A DNA stretch of 64,000 nt from positions 930,001 to 994,000 of the forward strand of contig JABRWF010000001.1 of NCBI GenBank assembly GCA_018343915.1. The letters run 5' to 3'. This document shows, piece after piece, positions 11,861 to 23,853 of the stretch. The first letter of the stretch is position 1; the number at the start of each line of letters is the position of its first letter. Under the pieces are notes generated by a model. It did no database searches and was not told where the DNA came from. It saw nothing but the letters and a program-made list of their open reading frames with translations. The position numbers were made by a program, and so were the translations under genes. This DNA comes from Agroathelia rolfsii (lineage: Eukaryota > Basidiomycota > Agaricomycetes > Amylocorticiales > Amylocorticiaceae).

Positions 11861-13887
11861 CTATATCCCTTCGCAGATAAGCGACCGCGCCTGATCTGTA
11901 CGAGGAACGACATCGATTTCGTATGGTTCAGGATGACTGGACGGTACATTCTTGTAAGATTAAGGAATTGGGATGATGGACTGGATCTACTTACCTAATA
12001 AATCCGGGCGTCATGCGATGAACTGGCTCGATAGTAACTCCATTTTTTACTTTCTTTTTTATGTCGAATACTGATATAGACGTTGCGATTGCAACAAACA
12101 TGGTGTCTTCTGCGAAGAGACGGCCCGGGCAAATCCTAGATGAATGTATTCCTAAGCAATGAAAGCCATGTTTGAGGCAGATATATCCCTACCTCCTCCC
12201 AAAACCGAATGCCATCTGGCGAGGATCTCTCTCAGGAGCATTGCCCAAGAAACGTTCGGGATTGAAACACTCGGGGTTCTTATATGCGCGCGGATCCCTC
12301 AACATAAAGCTTTATTGATTTTAAATCAAAGCTGCTGAAGTAATTGGAGAATAAACTCACTAAACATTGGGAACGACAATCGACCCAGCCGGTATAAAAT
12401 ACCCTGCATGAATGTCATCCCTGGATGATTTGTGTCCGATAGCTGAAAATTTTTGAGTGGAAATTATACTGAATTATATTCTTATTGCTTACCGAAGGGT
12501 GTAACCGGGCCCCATCGCAGGACTTCATGAGTAAGGGCGTTCACATAAGGTAGATTAACTCTATCGGAGAGCACAGGAAGCCGCTGGTACCCCACCACAG
12601 CATCGATCTCCGCTTGAGCTTTCTTCAACACATCTGGATAGAGCGCCATGGCTAGGAAAAACGCTCTTATTGCAGACACAGTCTATGTGAGAAAGATTGC
12701 TGTTAGCCTCCTTGAGTCAAGGAAGAAGAATGTGCTAACGGTATCAGAGCCTCCGGCATATAATACCATCGACGTCCACTTAATTAAATCCACTTCTTCT
12801 TCGGTGAGATTGCTGTCTTCGATGGCAGCCGACGTGAAAGATGGAGTCGCTGTACCGGCCTCCTGATAACTGATTGTTATACTGGCGCCAGTGATACTGG
12901 AAGATGCGTATAATACTTGCCATTTGTTGTTTTACGAACTCGTATGGAACATCCGTCATATTTTTTACGTTGGTTTGCCATACTTTAACAATTTTCTTGA
13001 ACCCTGTGCCTGGACACCAACTAGGCAAGTTTTTCACTAGGAAATGACCCCTTAGACATTATAACCGAACTCAAGCAAGAAATTTACTCTTACTAAATGG
13101 TAGGTAATCCACTATCCATGTCGCTGGTGATGCAGCAAGAGTTACATCGCGAAGGGACCTCTCTGCTAAGTCTACAAAGGGGTCATCGTATTCTTGAACT
13201 TTATAGCCATATGTAATCCTCAGAATTATCGCCCCAGCATTGCTGTAAATTATCATAAGAAGACATGCCTATGCTCTTGAATGAATGAGCATACGCACTG
13301 TCGAACGTGATCTGCCAAATTTTCAGGCGTGTCTAAGATCCTTCGAAGGAAACCACGGCTTCCATCCTCAATCAGGCTACTGAATCGGCTGAGTGCTGAT
13401 GGTGTTCCCAGTAGCTTGTGTATCAGTGCACGTTGTTGTCGAAAGTATTTTCCAGTGCTGGTGAACGTCAGAATATTACCCCAGCCAGAGAGGTTTATCA
13501 TAGGTGTCGACTGTCTGTCTGAATAGTTAACACCCTTGGCGTCCAACATGTCGAGCGCAATATCTAAAGAGTTCAGGATAACGATGGTTGTTCCAAACAC
13601 CGAAATAGACACGATATCGCCTTGAACATGCTAGTGCTTCAGCTTCACTAAATTGTGAAAAGAGAAAGCCATTGGATCTGACCATATTCTTGGCCCCATT
13701 TCGTATACGTTTCCCACTCCTTAGAAGACGGTGCTTGGAAAGCATTACCAACTAGAGGAAGTTTGCGAGGTCCTGGGGGGAGGGGAGGGTGTCCAGATTT
13801 CGATGTAATCAACCATCGCCAAAGAATATATGAGAATACGAAGACAACAACCAGGTCAATAAGAATCAGAACATTTGAGTGTGGCAT
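11861..13887 (-). CDS. cytochrome P450 monooxygenase
   Basis: Ten exons (13887-13683, 13620-13299, 13242-13094, 13036-12921, 12862-12740, 12682-12493, 12442-12361, 12309-12193, 12135-11995, 11936-11861) give 506 residues, the usual length. An N-terminal membrane anchor (about 5-25) precedes the proline hinge HPPLPPGPRKLPLVGN. The I-helix is YAGGSDTTVS (300-305 core), ExxR is Glu358-Arg361, PERF is 413-416 and the heme loop is FGFGRRICPG with Cys437. All hallmarks are intact. It is a microsomal class II enzyme that needs a P450 reductase; the substrate is unknown. Intron 4 reads as GC-AG (GCAAGT donor, 12920-12863), because no GT donor keeps the frame. A CDF transporter starts about 2 kb away. 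Confidence 0.92.
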
Positions 13888-15913
13888 AACGGGTTCAGGA
13901 AAGTGAACTATTGTAGGGTGTTCGGCTTTAGATTCTTGATATATGTACTTCTTTTTTAAGCGCAGTAAAGGCATTAAAATTGTTGCTTCTAACCCAAATA
14001 GGCGCAAGCTCAGGTTAACATGCCGCAAAATAGTCATGTGTGTGACAGAAATGATGAGAACCACGGCAGAAGACATTCGAAGAAAGGCAGGCCGCCCATA
14101 TGATCTCGAGGCACAAGGAACCAAATTGCATGGTATGGTGCAGATGAGAGTCGGCGGCCATAGACGTAATACAAGGCGCTCATAACTGGATAGTGTCTCG
14201 GAAAAAATAGTTTCCGACCTACTAGGCCTACATACATAATCCACTACAAACGATGATAAGGCATACGAGAATTTTGATTGAATATTTTCTACCCACGGCT
14301 CTTTGCAGAAAAGACGTCTTTAGGATCATAAAACAACTTTTACATGAGTCAACCCAGTCAAGAAGCTTAGTCTCGGAAATAGTGAGGGAGGTACACTTAG
14401 CGGAACAAGAACAACAGCGCTTATAAATAGCAGACACATGCTTCTTCGGATGAAATTTTTGTTTATTCAATGTTTTTATATTCCTAGTAATACATCTGAG
14501 CGAAAACATGGCTAGGTACTGCGCAAATTGGGTAGTGCTTTTGACTAGAAAAGTTGATATCCGTTATGCAAAGACAAAAACGGATAGATATGACAAAGGG
14601 ATATCCGGGATTCTTCTTCAACCAGACAGCAGGTTGGACATGTGCGCTATCTTCTGAAGTATCAAGGTCCGCGAACCTATGTATTAGGCCGAACAAATCC
14701 CGAAGAAAAGAGCAGGCTTGATGTCATGATCTCTGATAAAATATATTGAACAGAGGTGGCAACTTGGATGCGTTGTACCGACGTATGTTGCAACAATAAG
14801 TGACGGTACACTTATTCAGTGGCTAAAGAGCAAACTCACTCAGTATCCGCAATTGCTATAACATGGGTATTATAGTGATATTAGGCTGTAGGGAAGAAAT
14901 TCTGGAGATCCATCAGAACGCGTTAATTGCGATAAAAAATTCATAGCACGCTAAAATAGGGATGTATTGTTGATAAGCATATCCCTTTCAGTATCAATGC
15001 CGGCTGGAAAATACAAACGACATGGCGGAGAAAATCCTTGCAATTCTTCAAGTCCTCCAGCTAGAAACATCGGCTCTGAAATGTCCAGACCTTTGTGCTA
15101 GATGTGGGATTTCTGCGGTAGATGTCAGTGAGTGAGCATTTCAGTGCAGTCATTCTAGCCATATCTGGGAGCAGCAGCACGTAGGCACTGAGTAACGAAA
15201 AGAAGAACTGCCCATTGTTTGATTTGTATGTGAGAAAACGTCATGAGGTACACCAACTGTGAAATTCCTACTAGTAGAAGAGATCGTGAAATGCTGTTCT
15301 GTATGCACCTCCGAGAACACAAGTAACACTTAATTGGTAGAATGGACCAGTTTGAACCCAGGGAGTCCTGCGGCAATCAACAAGAGCCTTCAAATATAAC
15401 TAAGTTCCATCATCAATTTTCAAGGTTTTGGAATCAGTAACACCGAAAAGGGCACCGAGTTCTTCTCAAACTCAAGGACATTACATATGCAGAAAGTCAG
15501 CAAATTTATAAACTGGTGTCATTGGATTGGCGTATAGGAAAGATTAGCATAGTGACATCATTATCCTGACCGAGCCCGTACTATTTAATATATTTTTGGA
15601 TGATTTTATGATAACGTGTTCAACGTTCAACATTTAACGCCTCATTCTCAGCCCACCCTTCCTCGATAATCCATCTCCCACAATTCTCCAGGGACACCTG
15701 TGCGATCTCTTCTCCAGCCAGGACGATACTGATTGTCGACCCGAGCACCAGTAGTCAAGGCGTCCCAAAGGTCAGAGAGCATGAGACGAAAGGTGCTACC
15801 CAAGCAGCTCGAGACGAGGCACCACCCAACAGCAAGTAAGCTTTTTGAACACTACATCAGATAACATCCATTTTGAAGGCGGGTGTATTCACCATAGAGC
15901 AGCGAAGAGCAAA
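13888..15913. other. long AT-rich intergenic region
   Basis: Two kilobases between divergent P450 (-) and CDF (+) genes. Only short frames without homology that I recognise are present. It is the likely site of both promoters. No repeat shared with the rest of the window was seen. Confidence 0.5.
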
Positions 15914-17835
15914 ATGAGCCCCCAGGGGAGATCACCGTCAGTGGCGGACATAGTGGCGCTTGGTCAAGTGTGCCAAGTTCCAGCTCCATCAGCTCCCGCC
16001 GCAGTGTTCTTACCTCAACCAACTTGAATCACACCTCTCATCTCACCATCTCCCAATGGCGACTGAGGTCTGTACTCGCAACACTCTAAACTGCTTTGGA
16101 TATGCTCAATAGGCTACTTCGCGGCACAGACAATCACATTACCGGCAAAAACAGTCGAATCCATCGGCCCCTCCACGATAGTCCGAATTCATGATGTCGA
16201 TGTCGAAGGCAGTACACCCCGCTCAGAGCATGGAGACCCCTTTTTGCTGAGAAATGGCATTGTCTCTGAGGATGGCCTTGCCGTTCTACGCAAAAGACAG
16301 AACAAGGGAAAGAAAGTGGAGGAGTACCAGCGCCAACAAAACCATGTACGTCTGCTTATTATCTCTCTCCCGTTCATACCCAGTCTAATGCATCTTACAG
16401 CTCATCGGATCACTCTTGAAACCTATGGAAGAGCACACGGAAGATGCTCGCAAGGAAGAGCAGGATTATCACTTTGCCGTTTGTATCTCTGCTCATTTTC
16501 AATATATCAGCACGCAAACTCTCTTGTTAGGTTCGATTTGCAGTCTGGGCAAGTCTCATAGCTAACTTCTGTCTTTGCGTCATACAAAGTATGTTCATTC
16601 TATGACTACAAGAGTCGGGATTCACAATAATTATTATCCAGTGTGGGCCGCCGTAACTGCGGGCTCCTATTCGTTGCTGGCTACGGGTATCGATGCTATA
16701 TTCGACTTCGGCAGCAACGTCGTATTGTATTGGCTGCACAAGAAAGCCTTGCAGATGGATAGCAGCAAATGGCCTGTCGGAGGGTCTCGACTAGAAACAA
16801 TCGGAAACATTGTTTATGGTTTTGCGTTGGTGACAGCTGTTTCTTGGAAATGAATATTTCTAACGTCTTTGATTAGTATGGGCTCGGTCAACTTGGTTAT
16901 TATTGTCGAATCAGCTCGTTCTCTCATCGAAAAGAATGTCGATAAAGATTTCCATTTGCCGTCCATTATCGCTGTAGGAGCCGCCTTACGTGCGTAGTCA
17001 TGCTCTACGCATCTTGCCATTCTCCTAATACGTTTACAGTGACGAAATTCATATTGTTCCTGTATTGCTACTCAATCCGTCAAAAGTCTAGCCAAGTCGA
17101 GGTTCTCTGGGAAGACCATCGCAATGATATATTTATCAATGGCTTTGGTATTTTGATGTCTGCTGGAGGAAGTAAGCTAGCTTGGTGTATGTATGCCACT
17201 ACTGCTTACCTCTACAGTGCGGCTTATAACGTGTAACATCAGGGCTCGACGCAACAGGTGCCATCGTCGTATGTATTTCATCTCCGGCTACTGAATTAAA
17301 ATTAAACATATACATCCGTATCTAATAGATAGCATGTGGTGTCATGGCGGCGTGGGGAACAACAATCTACAAGCAATTCGAACTTTTAGCAGGAAAATCA
17401 GCCCCTCATGACTTTTTGCAACTCATCATCTACAAGGCGGCTACGTATAGTGACAGAATTGAAAAGATTGATACTGTTCGCGCATACCATGTACGTTTTC
17501 CTCATCCTCATCAGGTTCAATTATTAAAACATTAATAATTTCCAATAGAGCGGCCCTGTAAGCCCAACAAGTTCTTCTCGCGTCCACCACTAAATTTCGG
17601 TTATTAGGACTATTTCGTTGAAGTTGATATTGTGATGAATAAGGACACTCCTCTCTGGATGGCTCATGATGTCGCTCAAGAACTGCAAGATCGAATTGAA
17701 GTTCTTCCTAATGTTGAACGAGCGTTCGTTCACGTCGACCATGAAACAACACATGCACCTGTGCGTAATTTTATTGTTTCATAACCTGTAACACTTTACT
17801 TACGATGTCATTAGGAGCACCGGAAGACTGTTTAG
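15914..17835 (+). CDS. cation diffusion facilitator (CDF) metal transporter
   Basis: Secure exons: 16113-16345, 16401-16478, 16531-16588, 16642-16829, 16877-16989, 17040-17171, 17243-17268, 17329-17490, 17549-17557, 17608-17760 and 17815-17835. Family marks are GIDAIFDFGSNVVLYW (metal-site Asp in a membrane helix), KWPVGGSRLETIGNIVYGF, VEVLWEDHRNDIFINGFG, and a cytosolic domain with AYHSGPDYFVEVDIVM and HVDHE. It exports divalent metal from cytosol into an organelle or out. The exon at 17549-17557 is 9 nt. The N-terminus is unsettled: ATG 15914 with a 150-nt intron, or ATG 16056 with a 41-nt intron. Two junctions (16829/16877 and 17171/17243) do not splice cleanly in frame, so the copy may be damaged or the assembly wrong by a base. 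Confidence 0.75.
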
Positions 17836-18794
17836 ATATTCAGTTCCGCTATATCTAAGAAGTTTTTCACTAGTAACATGGGTTTTGGTGATTTATGTTA
17901 TATCGAGACTAGTTATTAGGACGCTTGATCAAGCACATCTTAGGGATGATAATAATATTTATTCCTTTCCTTCATGCGTAAAGGGCAGACTGAGCAGATA
18001 TGTTCCCAATGGTCAATTTACATGATAACCCCTCTCACTGAAAATCCACATTCTGGATGTCTTTATCTGAGTAACATTACGTCACTTAAGTTCCAAGTCG
18101 TAGCATTCACTTTTTTATGCCTCTTTTTCAGCTCTATGCCCCAGGTTCCTGAGCTGAGTGGCGGTTACGACAGCCAACATGATACTGATGTAATTGCAGG
18201 TTTAGCCTCTCACTGCGATGTGCTTACTGTGGACGGCTTTCTTTACCGCCGTTTGTTCACATCATGGTTTCTCGGCATGGACGATTTCTACTTCGTCATC
18301 TCTATTAAGAACTCTAACTTGAACACTACATGGTTACATACGATACGTTGGCGGCCCGATTATTCCACGACAGGGAGAGTAGAAATAATTTCCTTCTCTT
18401 GGAGCATTAGGAGTAATAGCGAGTTTTGTCTATACACATTCTTGGAAATCATGTGAGCTTAGGCCAGCCGCCCCGAGCACAGACGAGGGCCGTATGTCAG
18501 TAGGCTCTTCAGCTTACTACCCCTTTACGCCGACCCCTATGTCCCCTAAAGAAATTGTCTATTAAAGTTGCTAAAATAAAAGTACTGGGCTTGAAACAGC
18601 AGACGTTCTAGACTCGAACCCCCTTTCATCGCACATATAAAGCTCCTAGCGTTCAGCTCGTCAGCGTATTCTCAGTACACCTCGACCCACCCAAACACCT
18701 TAACTCCAGCTCCAACTACTAGCCTTCCATCCCCTAATAAGCAACGCGATCTCGTCGCTCGTGCCAATTACTCTTTTGAAATTGTTAAGCTACC
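17836..18794. other. intergenic region
   Basis: Between two plus-strand genes. An open frame at 17974-18456 has no family features and I do not call it. A CTCGACCCACCC-rich stretch at 18680-18720 fits a promoter or 5' UTR for the next gene. Confidence 0.45.
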
Positions 18795-20898
18795 ATGGAT
18801 GGATCTGGAGAACCCATCAATACGACTGATGCTGCTAATAGGAACCTTCAAGTTATCAGCTTCTCAACGAACTTATTTGAGATCGCCAGCAAGCTTGGTA
18901 AAGTTGATGATAACGACATACAAGAAAAGGAAAAGCCAGACGGAGATTCTATTGAAGGGGCCTTATTACCTTCATACAGCCCCCCTTTTGCTACCCGCTC
19001 ACTATCGAGGCGAGGGAGTAAATCCAGTATTCGTACTCTCACACGCCCTCCCATTAAATATACTGGTTCAACGAAGTTATCGCCGTTTCATCATGAAGGT
19101 GTGTAGATTTTGAACATTAGGTGGCATCTCTAACGATTGCTTTTTAGAGTATGAAAATAAACGTGCTTTTATTCTGAAACTTATCAGGGCTTTGCTATTC
19201 TTTGGTTCTCCATCGCATCGTATTGAGGGGCAACTGGTCGAGACCGCAAGAGTATTGCAACTGTCGGCAAGCTTCGTTCATATACCGGACTTGATGATAG
19301 TCGTATTAGGCCACGGAGAACTTGCTACCAGAGAAACAATCTTCGTACGAGAGAAAGGACATATTGCGCTTAGTCCTCTCCAGGATATTCATGCAGTCTA
19401 TCGCCACGTCCTACGTCGTGAAATGAATTTATCAGAAGCAACCGAAATCCTGACTCGTCTACTAAAATCACCTCCCCTTTTTGGAAATGCATTCAGATCT
19501 TTCTTGGCCTTTTTGACTTCCGCTATCATTTGCGTCACTTTGTTCGGTGGCTCTGTCCTGGACATGCTTGCCGCTGGATTTTGCGCTAGCATTCTTAATT
19601 ATTTCGGACTTATCGTCATGCAAAATGCCTCTTCGTACTCGGATGTGTACGAGTAAGTACTTGTATTTGTGCTATAGTGCAGTTTCGATATTAAGTTCTT
19701 GCGATAGGATCACTACGTCGATTGGGATTTCATTTCTGGCCAGTGCACTAAGTTCTATTCCAGGTCATTACTTCTGTTATTCAGCCATATCTTCGGCTGC
19801 TGTTGTGCAGGTTCTCCCTGGTTTTATTATTCGTCAGTATAATTTCCATTTTTTCGCTTTCGGATCCTGACTGATTTTTATGCTTAGTGATCGCTGCTTT
19901 GGAACTCGCGTCTAAAAATATTTTGTGCGGCGCAGTACGGATGGTATATGCTATCACGTACACTTTGTTCCTTGTATGTCCTCATGTCGGTTATGCTTTC
20001 ATGATTAAGTACTGATGTTCGGACAGGGATTTGGCCTCACAATCGGCTCTGAATTGTTTTCGGCCATCTATCCCAAAGGGAGGGCGTTAGCTATAGCTAA
20101 GGCTACAACTCCTATTGGCATGAACTACTTCCAGGGATTCTTTACCGCGTACAATGGATCCAGCGCTGGAGTCTCAATCCCTTCCGTATTTGCTTTTGCC
20201 CCTGTTCACGCAGCTGCGACCACCAACATCATCCAAGGTTTGTTGTCTCCTTAATTGTATAACTACTCTGAAAACCTTACACTGAAACATAAAGGATGTC
20301 ACCGGACACCGGATATGCTATGGTATATGCAGACCATCCCGGGTTGGGTAACTTATCTCCTGGTGCCTGTTTACGCCGCCAGTATCGCCATCTTAAATTT
20401 GCAAAGGATCCAGAGCCCTCGCATTATTGGCATGATTTTGTTCGCCAGCTGCACACATCTGGCGACTGCTGCTGGCATTTATTATCTTCCTAACCGGAGT
20501 GATATCATTGCTGCTTTGGGAGCGTTTACTATCGGGGTTTTGGGTAACTTATATTCTCGCACCACTCAAGGATCAGCGTTCGTCATGATGGTTCCTAGTG
20601 TGCTATTCCTCGTACCAGTAAGTAACATTTAACTCCTCTAGTTGGTAATCATTATCGTGGGTTGATTCCTTCCCTCTCATACTACTAGTGTGCTCTTGCA
20701 CTCGGCGGAGGTGGCCTTGCTGCCGGATACTCTGACGCGGACATAGTTTATCAGACGTCTTTTTCTCTTGCCATACGTATAGTGCAAGTTGCTGTAGGAG
20801 TCGCATCTGGACTTTTCTGCAGTCAGATGCTTGTGTATATGCTGGACACTCGCAAGAACAAGGCAAAAGGCCACAGAAATTTGTATTTCGCCTTTTAA
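18795..20898 (+). CDS. ThrE/Prm10-like multipass membrane protein
   Basis: Seven exons (18795-19098, 19148-19652, 19708-19832, 19888-19973, 20027-20237, 20295-20617, 20689-20898) give 587 residues, every junction in phase. After a 100-residue Ser-rich cytosolic head comes the ThrE domain: KLIRALLFFGSPSHRIEGQL, VHIPDLMIVVLG, then hydrophobic helices (SFLAFLTSAIICVTLFGG). The C-terminal half has a second helical domain with IIAALGAFTIGVLGNLYSR, FVMMVPSVLFLVP and LGGGGLAAGYS. In bacteria ThrE exports threonine and serine; in fungi the homologue is pheromone-regulated Prm10, of unknown transport role. The length and helix content fit an intact protein. It is convergent with an FAD oxidase gene. 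Confidence 0.9.
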
Positions 20899-21207
20899 AT
20901 AGATTTTCCAATGCCTCGATGAACCCATAGATCTGGGCTAATGCCGGACGCTAAGCCTTACAACATGTATTTATAGTTCGTGTATCATTATACATGATGA
21001 AATTACAAACTTTCACAGCGTCTTTCGGTCTCGATATTTTCTAGGTGTTGTTTCACTGCAAAATTAAGTATTTTACATCGATATAATCGAAGACAATTGG
21101 AATGAAACTCTTCATATGTAGCACGAGTAACGCGGATCGGTCTCCCCTTTCCAGTCCATTATGTCCAGGATCAGATTAGACTATAATGAGGATTTATTGC
21201 ATGAAGA
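20899..21207. other. convergent 3' spacer
   Basis: 309 bp of AT-rich sequence between two stop codons; likely 3' UTRs and polyadenylation signals. Confidence 0.45.
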
Positions 21208-23853
21208 TTACGTGCCACAGTGCCAACAGTCCAGCAAATGATCTGGATCGCTGTTAGGATAATTGGGAATTTGATGTGTTTTTGAATTATCTTGAACGGG
21301 TAATTGTACACCACTCACTATTTCTGCTTTATCACGACCAATTTTTTATAGTGATCCCCCCAGAAAGATTCTTGAAAGTTTGATAGTTTGATCATTGGTC
21401 AGTGAGTCAGGTTAGTTAATTGTTATATATCTACGGCGTTGTATTAAAACAACTTACCCTGCCAATTTGGTTCATGGATATCGGCCTCATTCTATCAGAA
21501 ATTGGCAATATAGTGAGCTTGCCTGTCGAGCTTAGGGGAAGAGATAATTGCACACCGTATATGCACCAGGGTCGGGTGTGGTTTCTCTGTATAGGTCAAT
21601 AGCAGCAGACACATCAGCATAGGCGGCCTCTTTCTCTGCTCTTGTTGTGTTTATAGCCCAAGGGTTGGCCAGCATGACCTGCCATAATGAAAAACGCCAC
21701 GCTGGCCCTGCACCGGTCCCCTCGCCACCTATACCAGATCCGTATGGTGTGGTAAAGTGAATTTGCTGATATTTTGTTTGACGATACGTCTCTAGTGTAA
21801 CGTTCAATAATTGAGAGCGCCCTTCTGCCGTTGGGTGATTTGCTTGTGGGATGAACCGCGATGCTAGAGGAGTTGGAGTGCCGACATTCTGTAATTTATT
21901 AATTGTAAGCTAGAATAGCTGGAATACAGTTATTTGAGAACTTGCTTACATCTTGCACTCCACCTGGGATAGTGACATATTCCTGGAACCAATCATAGAA
22001 GGAATGGACTTCTGTAACATTGTGTTGAGCGTTAATGTTATTCGCGACGTCAACCAACGGTTGCATTATCTGTTCCGTTATAGACCTATTGGCATTACTC
22101 GACACAAGAACAAGTTGACCCCTCGAAGGCTAATTTGAAGTGAGGAGAACATTTACCTAAAAGGGCCTAGAACTTACCGTAATATAGCCCCCAAACCCGA
22201 GACGCGCATAGGCGGTAACATAAGCAAGGAACACTTCCAAGATTCTGACGTAGTTGATATCATTGCTTGCATCCCATCTTATTTCGACACTGATAGGGCA
22301 TCATGAATTAACTCTTAATTATTTCAGTCATATTTAACGTACGACTGTAGGTTTTTCCTTGGAGAGGTGCGCATAGTAACCTCTGTAGCCACTCCATAAA
22401 CCGACCCCCCACCTAATTTAAGAATGAGAAACTTCCTGGAATGCCAAAATTAATATTGTACGTGCCCCTCAAGGCATAAAATAGATCAGTGTTTTGGCAT
22501 GCATTTGCAATTCTAAATACGCCGTCTCCGGTAACGATCTGGTATTCTAGTTAATATATCAATGCATAAATGTGTTAGTGCAAAAAATTCATTACAGCGT
22601 GTTGCAATTATCCACTTACGGCCCTATCAACTCCCAACCCAAGTGATGGGGAGAGGGCAGAATGTCCACCGCCCATGGACCAACCACCGACAGCACCAAC
22701 TGACGGATCGGCACCTCCCACAACCACAATATCCAGTGAGTCTGCATAGACATAAACATCCGCAAATTGTGCACCTGCCCCAAGAGTGATACCGGGGGTG
22801 GCCATGGTCTCTGGACAACTAGACGGCACAAACGAGGCATTATATAACATCTATACAGGCGAGTGTGAGATAGTGACAGCATGATGTTTGCAGCATGCCA
22901 ATTAATTCACATGTTTGAGATTATGTCTAAAAGTAATAATATTTAGAAGACGTTCCCTTTCTTTCTGATACATGCTTACCCAAAGTGCAAGGGAGTTTGG
23001 GGCAGAGCTTCTACCCTGAACATCATGCTACAAGCAAACATCTCATGATGAGAACTAATCTGGTAAGTACAATCGCCAAGCTTACACCAGTATTTTTAAC
23101 AACCAGCGGGTAACTTGTTCTTTTAGAAAAGTTATACGCGGCAATGATATCGTTGGGTTTCCGAACATTAATCTGTGACAGCTAATACCAGTTATAATGG
23201 GGATCTAAGATGGTAGACTCGTAATTTTTGCATATAAACACACATAGTATCTTGAGATGCTTCCTTGAAGACACTTGAACGACATTCAGTTGGTTATATT
23301 AACTGCAAGGTCTTTTGTAAAACTACCTGGTTTGGGGGATCGAATGCCAATGGGTTGGTGGGATCCTGCCAATCGAGTTCGCACTGAGTTCCGGTAGTCA
23401 TACATGTCTCCCATTGAGTCTAGGATATAAATATTACTTTTGGAGACAAAAAAGAAAGAAGGCATACCGAAATAAAGGTACCAAATACATTGGAACGGTT
23501 TACTGATAGACAAATGAATGCTCAGTAAGTATCTATTCGAGGTAGGAAAGACCTTGAAACATACAATGGTTATTATATGTATTTGCTTCGATGTATGCGC
23601 ATTCAGCTGCATTTGGCGATGAAGGCGCTCCGTCATAGAAAGAGAAACAAGGTTTCGACCATGGGTACCCAATATGGAGGCGTCCATCCACAGAAGCGTT
23701 TAGTGCAATCCACTCTTGAGCCGTAGGAATCGATGCATTTAATGTTGAGGAGCTGGCTGAGGATCTCATCAGCATAGCAAAGGGACGTGGGATGGACACC
23801 AGACAAATGAGAATAGTCAAAATAACTGCACCATTTTGTGCAGAAAACGTCAT
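21208..23853 (-). CDS. FAD-linked (berberine-bridge-like) oxidoreductase, secreted
   Basis: Sixteen exons: 23853-23565, 23502-23468, 23419-23327, 23273-23244, 23172-23086, 23027-22972, 22926-22911, 22850-22616, 22546-22466, 22412-22343, 22289-22178, 22129-21950, 21888-21556, 21491-21458, 21370-21319 and 21250-21208; 581 residues. The N-terminus resembles a signal peptide. FAD-binding marks are CLQGSISRYY, VVKNTGHDVQGRS (His179, the usual covalent flavin ligand), GAGAQFADVY, and PSVGAVGGWSMGGGHSAL; the BBE tail has NEADIHEPNW and KYDPDHLLDC. Members oxidise sugars, alkaloids or other alcohols with O2. The substrate is unknown. One intron (22465-22413) seems to use a GC donor, and exon 6 may end at a weaker GT two codons past the expected site. 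Confidence 0.87.

Noticed and set aside
15785..15880. GTAAGC...CATCAG as an intron in a 5' CDF exon
   Set aside because: It would be only about 25 nt, too short for a spliceosomal intron.
17974..18456. 160-codon open frame between the CDF and ThrE-like genes
   Set aside because: No recognisable domain, composition like spacer, and no in-phase partner exon found.
18590..18640. GGTTCGAGTC-like box on the minus strand suggesting a tRNA
   Set aside because: No matching T stem, anticodon stem or acceptor stem could be formed around it.
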